Of a stretch of 47,375 nt of DNA, positions 39,823 through 47,375 are shown piece by piece (position 1 is the stretch's first letter; each line of letters starts with the position of its first letter). Location of the stretch: contig DASRAU010000037.1 in assembly GCA_035638075.1 (NCBI GenBank), forward strand, positions 1-47,375, written 5' to 3'. A model generated the notes under the pieces. It had not been told where the DNA came from, made no database searches, and worked only from the letters and a program-made list of their open reading frames with translations. A program made the position numbers and the translations under genes. Source of the stretch: DASRAU01 sp035638075. Its GTDB lineage: Bacteria; Acidobacteriota; Polarisedimenticolia; Gp22-AA2.

Positions 39823-41076
39823 CTATTCTAGCCGCCGCGCCCCCCGGGACGCCATCGCGCGCGGAGATTTCGGCGACGTCGCGGCGGTGCGGTCGCGGCC
39901 GTTGGCTTTCTTCGCGGCCACCGTCCGTTTCGCAGCCGGGACGGCGCGGACCGAGTAGACGCCGGTGACGGCGTCCTCCGGTGGCGGCATTTTCTCTTTG
40001 CGGCTGCGGAGCGCCTCCTCCTCGGCCGCGTCGATTTCGGCGGTGACGCGCCGCTCGGCCTCGGCGAGAGCCGTCTCGTTGGCGGCGCGCCGGTCTACGT
40101 CCGAGGCGCGCTTGTGGCCGTCGAGCGCCGGTCCCAGCGCCACGAGCCATGCCTCGTACGTGCCGATCGGGTCGCGCCGGCCCCAGTGGGCAAAGGTCTC
40201 GGCCGAGAACAGCGCGCGCGCCTCGGCTTCGTCGTGCGTCGCGTGCCCGCCCATCCGGAAGGTGCGCGCGGTCAGGATGAACGGACCGTCCCCCTTGCGG
40301 CAGCGATCGACGAGCAGGCGCGCCGCCGCCCAGGTATCCAGGACGTTGTTGCCGTCGCACGCCGACCCTTCGACGCCGTACGCCGTGTGCTGGAGGTCCA
40401 TGGGCGCGGCGGTATGCCGCGGCGTCGCCGTGCCCAGCGCCACCTGGTTGTCCTGGAGAACAATGACCAGCGGCACGCGCTGCACCGCGGCGAAGTTGAA
40501 CCCCTCGTGGAAGGCAGCGGTGCGGCTCGCCCCGTCGCCGACGTAAGTGAGGGCGACAAGCGGCTTCCGGCGCATCTTCGCGGCCAGCGCGATGCCGGTG
40601 AAGACCGGCACCAGCGCCGCCATGAACGATGTCGGCGGGATGACCCCCTTCTCCGGGTCGCCGGTGTGCAGGTCGCGGCCGCGGGTGAGCTGGTCGTGCG
40701 TGCCGAGGTAGGCCTTCAGCATCTGCGCCACCGGCATTCCCATCTCGTGGCAGGAGCCGGCGTTGCGGATCATCGGCCCGACGAAATCCCCGGCGCGCAG
40801 CGCCCGGGTCGTGCCGACGGCCACCGCCTCCTCGCCGGTGCCGAGCCACGCCTTCGAGATGACTCCCTGGCGCACCCAGCGCTTCAGCGTGATGTCGTGC
40901 AACCGGAAGCGCAGCATCCCTTCATAGAGGCGCAGGTGCTCGGCGGGGGAGAGACGCTCGACCAGGGCGCGGCGCTTCGGGTCGCGTCGCAGGGTCGCGT
41001 CGTATGCCTTCACGATCGCCGGGTCGGGACGGAAGTTCACGTACTCCGGCGGGTCGTAGGCGGGGAAGCGCTTCAC
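39823..41076 (-). CDS. 2-oxoacid dehydrogenase E1 alpha subunit (stand-alone)
   Basis: The 417-residue protein is an E1alpha-type ThDP enzyme without a beta half. Seen are 'GMLRFRLHDITLKRWVRQG', 'AWLGTGEEAVAVGTTRALR', 'RNAGSCHEMGMPVAQMLKAY', the ThDP motif 'GDGASRTAAFHEGFNFAA' ending 'VLQDNQVALGT', and 'RMGGHATHDEAEAR' (active-site loop His). The region after the ThDP Gly-Asp-Gly reads S-R-T in place of the usual T-S-E. A Lys/Arg/Ala-rich tail of about 60 residues extends the C terminus. It starts with GTG 41076, overlapping the pdxJ stop in GTGA. The fused E1 follows 53 bases on, so this could be an alternative alpha partner or a paralogue with separate substrate; its beta partner is not in the window. 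Confidence 0.88.
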   Translation of the reverse strand: MKRFPAYDPPEYVNFRPDPAIVKAYDATLRRDPKRRALVERLSPAEHLRLYEGMLRFRLHDITLKRWVRQGVISKAWLGTGEEAVAVGTTRALRAGDFVGPMIRNAGSCHEMGMPVAQMLKAYLGTHDQLTRGRDLHTGDPEKGVIPPTSFMAALVPVFTGIALAAKMRRKPLVALTYVGDGASRTAAFHEGFNFAAVQRVPLVIVLQDNQVALGTATPRHTAAPMDLQHTAYGVEGSACDGNNVLDTWAAARLLVDRCRKGDGPFILTARTFRMGGHATHDEAEARALFSAETFAHWGRRDPIGTYEAWLVALGPALDGHKRASDVDRRAANETALAEAERRVTAEIDAAEEEALRSRKEKMPPPEDAVTGVYSVRAVPAAKRTVAAKKANGRDRTAATSPKSPRAMASRGARRLE

Positions 41077-41798
41077 CTTCCGAGGAGCGCCTTCATCTCG
41101 CGGACGGCGCGCTCCATGCCGACGAGGGCGGCGCGGGCGACGATGGAGTGGCCGATGTTCATCTCCTCGATCTCGGGGATGGCGACGATGCGGGAGACGT
41201 TGCGGTAGTCGAGGCCGTGTCCGGCGCACACCGTCATCCCCAGCTTGGCGGCGGCGCGCGCCATCTGCGCCACCTTGTCCGCCTCGGCCGCCGCCTGGTC
41301 CTCGCGCCGCGCTTCCGAGTACTTGGCCGTGTTGATCTCGATCATGCGGACCTCGAGCTTGGCGATGGCGCGGATCTGCTCGTAGTCGGGGTCCACGAAG
41401 ACCGAGACCAGGATGCCTGCCTCGCGCAGGTCCATGGCGGTCTTGCGCACCAGGGCCTGGTTCAGGACGACGTCGAGGCCGCCTTCGGTCGTCAGCTCCT
41501 CGCGCCGCTCGGGGACGAGAGTCGCCGTGTCGGGCTTGTGGGCCGAGGCAAGGGTCACCATCGCCGGCGCCGCCGCCATTTCGAGGTTGAGGCGGGTTCG
41601 CGTCGTGCGCCGCAGCGTCTCGAGGTCGCGATCCTGGATGTGGCGCCGGTCGCCGCGCAGGTGGACGGTGATGCCGTCGGCCCCGGCGAGCTCCGCCAGC
41701 ATCGCCGCCGCGACCGGGTCCGGCTCGTCCGCCTTGCGCGCCTGGCGCAGGGTGGCGATGTGATCGACGTTGACTCCGAGGCGGACGCTCCTGGCCAT
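41073..41798 (-). CDS. pdxJ: pyridoxine 5'-phosphate synthase
   Basis: The 241-residue protein has the standard length of PdxJ, the TIM-barrel enzyme condensing 3-amino-2-oxopropyl phosphate with deoxyxylulose 5-phosphate to pyridoxine 5'-phosphate. It starts with the family signature 'RLGVNVDHIATLRQAR', then 'GADGITVHLRGDRRHIQDRD', 'LNLEMAA', 'LVPERREELTTEGGLDV', 'IEINTAKYSEA' and 'VCAGHGLDYRNV', ending with 'IEEMNIGHSIVARAALVGME'. ATG 41798 has GGAAGGAG six bases upstream. The spacer to glmM holds a TAGAAT word at 41846-41851 and a 7-bp hairpin (41822-41839), so a secondary promoter is possible. It is translationally coupled (GTGA) to the E1alpha gene. Confidence 0.96.
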   Translation of the reverse strand: MARSVRLGVNVDHIATLRQARKADEPDPVAAAMLAELAGADGITVHLRGDRRHIQDRDLETLRRTTRTRLNLEMAAAPAMVTLASAHKPDTATLVPERREELTTEGGLDVVLNQALVRKTAMDLREAGILVSVFVDPDYEQIRAIAKLEVRMIEINTAKYSEARREDQAAAEADKVAQMARAAAKLGMTVCAGHGLDYRNVSRIVAIPEIEEMNIGHSIVARAALVGMERAVREMKALLGR

Positions 41799-41821
41799 GG
41801 ATCTCCTTCCTGCTGCGTGGG

Positions 41822-41839
41822 GCGCGCCGGACGGCGCGC
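41822..41839. promoter_or_regulatory. GC hairpin between glmM and pdxJ
   Basis: GCGCGCC (41822-41828), loop GGAC, GGCGCGC (41833-41839): a perfect 7-bp stem without a T run. It could attenuate or process the transcript between the two genes; evidence is only the inverted repeat. Confidence 0.35.
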
Positions 41840-41854
41840 TGCGGAATTCTAGCC

Positions 41855-43222
41855 CTAGTGGGCGGCCGGGGCGCCGATGGCCCCTTCGATGACGGCCTTG
41901 AGACGGGCGACCGAGTCCTCGATGGCGGAGCGCGGCTCCCCCTCGACCATGATGCGGGCCTTGGGCTCGGTCCCCGAGTAGCGGACCAGCACCCGGCCGC
42001 GTCCGGCGAGCTGCTTCTCTTCGGCTTTGATGGCGGGGCCGATGACCGGGTGCGACTCCAGCGCGGGGCGCTCGCGCACCGGCACGTTCACGAGAATCTG
42101 CGGGCAGGGGGTGATGGTCGAGGCCCAGGCGGCCAGGTCGTGCTTCGTGCGCTGCAAAAGCTCCATCAGCATCAGCCCGGTGAGCACGCCGTCGCCCGTC
42201 GTGGCGCGCTCGAGGAAGATGACGTGGCCCGACTGCTCGCCGCCGAGCACGTAGCCGCCCCGCTGCATCTCCTCGAGGACGTACTTGTCGCCGACGGCGG
42301 CGCGGATGACCCGGATGCCGTCGTCCTTGAGGGCGCGCTCGAGCCAGAGGTTGGTCATGACGGTGCCGACGGCGGCGTCGCCCTTCAGCCGGCCGGAGCG
42401 GCGCAGGTCGCGGGCGACGAGGCACAGGACGTAATCCCCGTCGAGGACCCGCCCCGAGGCGTCCACCGGCAGGCAGCGGTCGGCATCGCCGTCGAAGGCG
42501 AGGCCGAGCCAGGCCTTCTGGCGCGCCACCTCCTGCCCGAGCCGCTCGGGGTGGAGGGCGCCGCATCCTTCATTGATGTTGACGCCGTCGGGCGCGTCGC
42601 TGAGCGTGACGACTTCGGCACCGAGGCTTTTGAACAGGCGTGGCGCCAGCTCGGAGGCGGCCCCGTGGGCGCAGTCGAGCACCACGCGCCGTCCGGCGAA
42701 GCTGGTGCCCGCCGGCACCGAGCCGCGCAGGGCGTCGAGATAGCGATCCTGGAGCTCGCGCGCATCGATGTGGCGGCCTCCGGCCGCCGCGGCCGCGCCT
42801 TTCCCGTGCGTCTCGCCGCTGTCGAGCACCTGGCGCTCGATCTCCATTTCCAGCGCGTCGGGGAGCTTGAACCCCTCGCTCGAGAAGACCTTGATGCCGT
42901 TGTCCTTGTAGGGATTGTGGGAGGCGGAGATGACGACGCCGGCGTCGTAGCCGAGCGCCTTGGTGACGCAGGCGACGGCGGGCGTGGTCAGGACGCCGCC
43001 GCGATCGACCGTGCCGCCCTGCGATTCGATGCCGCGGGTGAGCGCCTCTTCGATCGCGGGCCCCGAGGCGCGCGTGTCACGGCCGATGACGACGCGCGGC
43101 GTCCGGCCGTCCTTCGTCAGGATCCTGGCGAGCGCGACGCCGATCCTGAAGACCGTCTCGTCGTCGAGCGGGAACTTGCCTGCGACCCCGCGCACTCCGT
43201 CCGTTCCGAACAGCCGCTTCAT
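41855..43222 (-). CDS. glmM: phosphoglucosamine mutase
   Basis: The 455-residue enzyme interconverts glucosamine 6-phosphate and glucosamine 1-phosphate on the way to UDP-GlcNAc for peptidoglycan and lipopolysaccharide. The length is typical. Motifs: 'LFGTDGVRGVAG' at the N terminus, the phosphorylated Ser101 in 'ISASHNPYKDNGIK', the Mg2+ loop 'AFDGDADRCLPVD', the sugar-binding 'LGGEQSGHVIF', and the phosphate-binding 'RYSGTEPKARIMVEG' near the end. It follows ybbR by 40 bases in the cdaA - ybbR - glmM order widely conserved in bacteria, where CdaA and YbbR (CdaR) and GlmM are known to interact and tune c-di-AMP synthesis. Confidence 0.97.
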   Translation of the reverse strand: MKRLFGTDGVRGVAGKFPLDDETVFRIGVALARILTKDGRTPRVVIGRDTRASGPAIEEALTRGIESQGGTVDRGGVLTTPAVACVTKALGYDAGVVISASHNPYKDNGIKVFSSEGFKLPDALEMEIERQVLDSGETHGKGAAAAAGGRHIDARELQDRYLDALRGSVPAGTSFAGRRVVLDCAHGAASELAPRLFKSLGAEVVTLSDAPDGVNINEGCGALHPERLGQEVARQKAWLGLAFDGDADRCLPVDASGRVLDGDYVLCLVARDLRRSGRLKGDAAVGTVMTNLWLERALKDDGIRVIRAAVGDKYVLEEMQRGGYVLGGEQSGHVIFLERATTGDGVLTGLMLMELLQRTKHDLAAWASTITPCPQILVNVPVRERPALESHPVIGPAIKAEEKQLAGRGRVLVRYSGTEPKARIMVEGEPRSAIEDSVARLKAVIEGAIGAPAAH

Positions 43223-43262
43223 GACTCGCCTCCGATCAGGGGTCGTCTCATCACTCCGCTTC

Positions 43263-43985
43263 TCAATCCTTCTTGACGGCCGAGGGGAGTGTCCCCGGCG
43301 GTGCCGGCGGCCGCCCCACAGGCGCCGTGTCGGCGTGACCGATGCGCACCTGCACCAGCACCGGGTCGGCCGGCACCAGGATGCGCACCCGGCTGCCGGA
43401 TGGCGCCTCCGGGATCGGGCGCACCTCGAACTCCATGTCGGCCGTCTCGCCTTCGAGCAGGATGGTCCCGGTCAGCGCGCGCGACACCGCCGCCACTTCG
43501 CTGGCGGGACCCTCGATGGTCGCCACCGGCGGCGTCACGGCGTAGCCCAGGCGCGCGAACCCCTTCGGAGGCGCGCCGGAGAACTCCGCGACGATCGGCA
43601 CCTCGCGCCGCGCCCGCCGCTCGACGCGCACCGGGATGACCGCCGGCGAGACGCGCACCACCTCGGTGCCCGGCGGGACGCGCATCATCTTGCCGGTGAT
43701 CGGGATGTGCTGCTCGCCGAGCGGCGCGCGCCCGAGATCGAGGGCCACCGCCAGGCGATCTTCCGTGACGTTGCGCAGCACCGCCTCCGGCGCGCGCAGC
43801 CGCACCGTCACCGTATCGACGATCCGGCCCGACTGCTCCAGGCTCTGCGCCAGGTTGATGTAGTCGATGGGCACGACGAAGTCCTTGATGCGCGCGTCCT
43901 CGCCGTGCACGACGGCCCACCAGACGAGCGCGATGAGGAAGGAGAACGACTTGAGCCGGATGTTCCGCCGCAGGGAGAAGGGCAT
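43263..43985 (-). CDS. ybbR: YbbR-domain protein (CdaA regulator, CdaR-like)
   Basis: The 240-residue protein has one N-terminal membrane helix (about 11-28, 'LKSFSFLIALVWWAVVHG') and an extracytoplasmic part with about two YbbR repeats: 'IDYINLAQSLEQSGRIVDTV' and 'VTVRLRAPEAVLRNVTEDRL', then 'VPIVAEFSGAPPKGFARLGY' and 'TIEGPASEVAAVSRALT'. The tail is Pro-rich. CdaR proteins bind and modulate the diadenylate cyclase CdaA. The start ATG 43985 lies 8 bases after the cdaA stop, so the two are cotranscribed. The number of repeats is at the low end; Firmicute CdaR usually has four. Confidence 0.85.
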   Translation of the reverse strand: MPFSLRRNIRLKSFSFLIALVWWAVVHGEDARIKDFVVPIDYINLAQSLEQSGRIVDTVTVRLRAPEAVLRNVTEDRLAVALDLGRAPLGEQHIPITGKMMRVPPGTEVVRVSPAVIPVRVERRARREVPIVAEFSGAPPKGFARLGYAVTPPVATIEGPASEVAAVSRALTGTILLEGETADMEFEVRPIPEAPSGSRVRILVPADPVLVQVRIGHADTAPVGRPPAPPGTLPSAVKKD

Positions 43986-43993
43986 CCGGGATC

Positions 43994-44890
43994 CTAGGAG
44001 CCCGTCCGGCTCGGGGCCTGCGCCGCGTCCGGGCGCGGCGCCGTGTCCCGGGAGCGCGCCTCCCTGGCCGCCGGCTTCGCCCGGCTGCTGTAGCGCTCGC
44101 GGCGGCCGCGCTCGAGGTCGAGGTGCCGGCGCAGGAAGACACGCAGCCCTTCGGCGTCGAGGGGCTCGCTCAACATTCCTTCGACGGCGCCGCGCACCGT
44201 GCCGCGCTCCTCCGAGACGACGATGGCGACGCTGTCGTATTCCTCGGTCAGCCCGATGGCGGCGCGATGGCGCGAGCCGTACTCGCGCGACAGGCGCGGA
44301 TCGGTGGTCACCGGCAGGAAGCACGAGGCGGCCCGCACGCGTCCCTCGCCGAGGACGATGGCGCCGTCGTGGAGCGGCGACCCGGGGGTCGCGATGTTGA
44401 CCAGCAGGTCCTGGGTGATGTTCGCGTCGAGGGTGATCCCCGACTCGATCTGGTCAGGAAGCGACTGGGCCCGCTCGATCACCAGGAGCGCGCCGATCTT
44501 CCTCGACGAGAGCACGCCCACGGCCGCCAGGATTTCCTCCAGCATGGCCGCCGTCATCCCGTGCCCCGACAGGCGCAGCACCGAGGTGCGCGCCAGGGCC
44601 GCGAGGGCGCGGCGGATCGCCGTCTGGAACAGCACGATGGCCGCGAACGGCGCGTAGAAGAGGACGTTGCCGAGGACCTGGTGGAAGGTGACGAGGCGGA
44701 GCGGCTTGTCGGGCCCGGTCGCCCAGTAGGCGAGGAGCAGCACGAGCGCGCCGACCAGCACCTGGAACGCCCGGGTCCCGCGCAGGAGCAGCCCCACGTT
44801 GTAGAGCAGGGCCGTCATCAGCAGGATGTCGAGCGCATCCCGCCAGCCGAAGGTCCAGGGGCCGGCGGCAGGGAAGAGCGATTCGATCAT
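43994..44890 (-). CDS. cdaA: diadenylate cyclase (c-di-AMP synthase)
   Basis: The 298-residue membrane enzyme makes c-di-AMP from two ATP. Three hydrophobic helices at about 17-35, 40-58 and 75-95 precede the DisA_N/DAC domain. Both signature motifs are present: Asp175-Gly-Ala in 'SPLHDGAIVLGEGRV' and Arg207-His-Arg in 'GSRHRAAIGLTE'. 'LLVIERAQSLPDQIESG' and 'YDSVAIVVSEERGTV' are also typical. The C-terminal 40 residues are basic and Pro/Ala-rich, beyond the usual fold. Its ATG 44890 overlaps the folP stop in ATGA. In other bacteria c-di-AMP governs potassium uptake and wall homeostasis; the mscS and pore-like genes here could be in that regulon, but the sequence does not show it. Confidence 0.96.
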   Translation of the reverse strand: MIESLFPAAGPWTFGWRDALDILLMTALLYNVGLLLRGTRAFQVLVGALVLLLAYWATGPDKPLRLVTFHQVLGNVLFYAPFAAIVLFQTAIRRALAALARTSVLRLSGHGMTAAMLEEILAAVGVLSSRKIGALLVIERAQSLPDQIESGITLDANITQDLLVNIATPGSPLHDGAIVLGEGRVRAASCFLPVTTDPRLSREYGSRHRAAIGLTEEYDSVAIVVSEERGTVRGAVEGMLSEPLDAEGLRVFLRRHLDLERGRRERYSSRAKPAAREARSRDTAPRPDAAQAPSRTGS

Positions 44891-46077
44891 GGGTTGTCGG
44901 TCGGCCCGCGCAGGACCGCGTCGCAGAGCCGGGCCACGCGTCGCGCCTCGTGAACGTCGTGAACACGAATGATAGCAGCGCCCTGCGCGACCGCCAACGC
45001 CATGGCGGCGAGTCCCGCCTCGCGCCGCGCCTCGGGCGCCTCATCGCGATCGGCGCGCAGGAAGGATTTGCGCGAGGCGCCGACGAGCAGGGGCCGGCCG
45101 AGGCTCCGGAGCACCCCGAGGTGGCGCAGCAGGGCGAGATTGTGAGGGCGGCGCTTCCCGAAGCCGAGCCCGGGATCGACGATGACGTGCTCGCGCGGCA
45201 CCCCGGCGCGCACCGCTCGCGCGAGGGAGGCGCGCAGGAAGGCGGCGACCTCGGGGATCACGGCGCGGTAGCGGATGCCGCGCTGCATGGTCCGCGGCCG
45301 GCCGCGGGTGTGCTGCAGGACCACGAGCGAGCGGTGCTCGGCCACGACGGCCGGCATGGCGGGGTCGCGCGTCATTCCCGAGACGTCGTTGACGAGGGCG
45401 ACCCCCAGGAGCGCCGCGCGGCGGGCCACCTCGGCCTTGGTCGTGTCGATCGAGAGGAGCGGCCGCCGGCGGGGGAGCTTCTCGAACGCCAGGCCGACCG
45501 CTTCGAGCACCGGCAGGACGCGCTTCAATTCCTCGTGCAGCCCGATGGGCACGGCCCCCGGGCGGGTGGACTCGCCGCCGACGTCGACGATGTCGGCCCC
45601 TTCCTCGGCCAGCCGCACCGCCTGCCGGACCGCCACCTCGAGGTCGGTGAACTGGCCCCCGTCGGAGAAGGAGTCGGGCGTGACGTTGAGCACGCCCATG
45701 AGGAGGGTGCGTCTTCCCGTCGGCAGGAAGGGGAGCGTCGCCGAGGCGGTGGCCGCGGCACCGACGGCTGCCTCGATCTCGGAAGCGAGCTGGACCCCGG
45801 GGCCCTTGCGGAGCCAGGTGACGACCCGTGCGATCCCGTCTGCGGGGAGATCGAGGACCAGCGCCAGCCCCGGGTCGGGAGCGCCGGCCGCCTTGAGCCA
45901 GGCATCGTGGAGGCGGGCGGGCGCCGCCCACGACATTCCCCGTGCCTTCCTGACGCCTTGATCCAGCAGGCGCCGCAGGCTCGGGTTCAGCCCTTCCACG
46001 CGCAGCATCAGCCGCGCGTGAGAGCCCCCCTGGCGCGCTTTGCCGCCGCGGGGCAGGCCCAGGGCGCCGTCCGACAC
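44887..46077 (-). CDS. folP: dihydropteroate synthase with N-terminal extension
   Basis: The DHPS domain starts near residue 125: 'LLMGVLNVTPDSFSDGGQF', 'EEGADIVDVGGESTRPGA', 'LSIDTTKAEVARRA', 'LVNDVSGM', 'VDPGLGFGKRRPHNLALLRH' and 'VGASRKSFLR'. It condenses p-aminobenzoate with hydroxymethyl-dihydropterin diphosphate. With 396 residues it exceeds the usual 270-290 by about 110 N-terminal residues that carry no motif I recognise; they include 'LNPSLRRLLDQGVRKARGMS' and 'LDLPADGIARVVTWLRKG'. The start is uncertain: GTG 46077 lacks a ribosome site, ATG 46008 is the first downstream ATG, and the frame stays open up to ftsH (a CTG lies just after the ftsH stop). The next gene, cdaA, overlaps in ATGA. 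Confidence 0.88.
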   Translation of the reverse strand: MSDGALGLPRGGKARQGGSHARLMLRVEGLNPSLRRLLDQGVRKARGMSWAAPARLHDAWLKAAGAPDPGLALVLDLPADGIARVVTWLRKGPGVQLASEIEAAVGAAATASATLPFLPTGRRTLLMGVLNVTPDSFSDGGQFTDLEVAVRQAVRLAEEGADIVDVGGESTRPGAVPIGLHEELKRVLPVLEAVGLAFEKLPRRRPLLSIDTTKAEVARRAALLGVALVNDVSGMTRDPAMPAVVAEHRSLVVLQHTRGRPRTMQRGIRYRAVIPEVAAFLRASLARAVRAGVPREHVIVDPGLGFGKRRPHNLALLRHLGVLRSLGRPLLVGASRKSFLRADRDEAPEARREAGLAAMALAVAQGAAIIRVHDVHEARRVARLCDAVLRGPTDNP

Positions 46078-46160
46078 GACGCCGGGGGAGAGGACGAGGA
46101 CGTTGTGCCTCTCCGCCGTCCGGTCAGGCGTGAGGGGAGAGGCCGGTCTCAGGGGAGTCC

Positions 46161-47375
<1,215 letters not shown>

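Overview
The window is GC-rich, densely coded bacterial chromosome with no phage, insertion sequence or CRISPR signature. Several families point to Acidobacteriota (or a close soil/subsurface relative), probably from a metagenome: a Ser/Thr kinase fused through one membrane helix to a PD40/TolB-like propeller, a secreted VWFA protein of the acidobacterial type, many exported TPR proteins, a fused E1alpha-E1beta 2-oxoacid dehydrogenase, and secreted Cys-rich/MopE-like proteins ending in a common C-terminal domain. The phylum call is inference; no rRNA is present.

Layout. 1-7.8 kb: end of a TPR gene, methyltransferase plus aldehyde dehydrogenase, exported TPR protein plus acyl-CoA dehydrogenase, a PDZ / TonB-C / N-formylglutamate amidohydrolase operon, and a hotdog thioesterase. 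7.8-11.6 kb: a 1197-residue exported protein with about 37 four-Cys repeats, behind a TTGACA-type promoter and a hairpin abutting its start codon. 11.6-14.7 kb: operon rocD - small K+-channel-like protein - mmsA, each junction a 4-base overlap. 14.7-17.5 kb: the kinase. 17.5-21.1 kb: operon namZ (exo-muramidase) - mscS - ornithine cyclodeaminase family, preceded by a promoter, a strongly structured RNA and a textbook intrinsic terminator. 21.2-24.0 kb: exported protein plus nitrilase, then an MFS permease. 24.1-24.4 kb: tRNA-Val(UAC) and tRNA-Asp(GUC) with their own promoter and terminator.

24.4-27.9 kb: a tandem duplication (period about 1.8 kb) of a secreted MopE/TSP3-type gene, whose first copy carries a relic of the promoter and start of the neighbouring amine oxidase. 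28-37.5 kb: Tat-exported amine oxidase, an unknown exported protein, M61 peptidase, carboxypeptidase-regulatory-domain protein, TPR plus VWFA operon, outer-membrane barrel protein. 37.6-47.4 kb: one long reverse-strand cluster ftsH - folP - cdaA - ybbR - glmM - pdxJ - E1alpha - E1alpha/beta, linking membrane proteolysis, folate, c-di-AMP, UDP-GlcNAc precursor and PLP synthesis with 2-oxoacid oxidation.

The most interesting leads are the structured RNA upstream of namZ (20990-21127), the C-terminal domain shared by three otherwise different secreted proteins, the duplication with its fossil promoter, and the orphan E1alpha translationally coupled to pdxJ. All comparisons were made by eye within the window; no database search was run.
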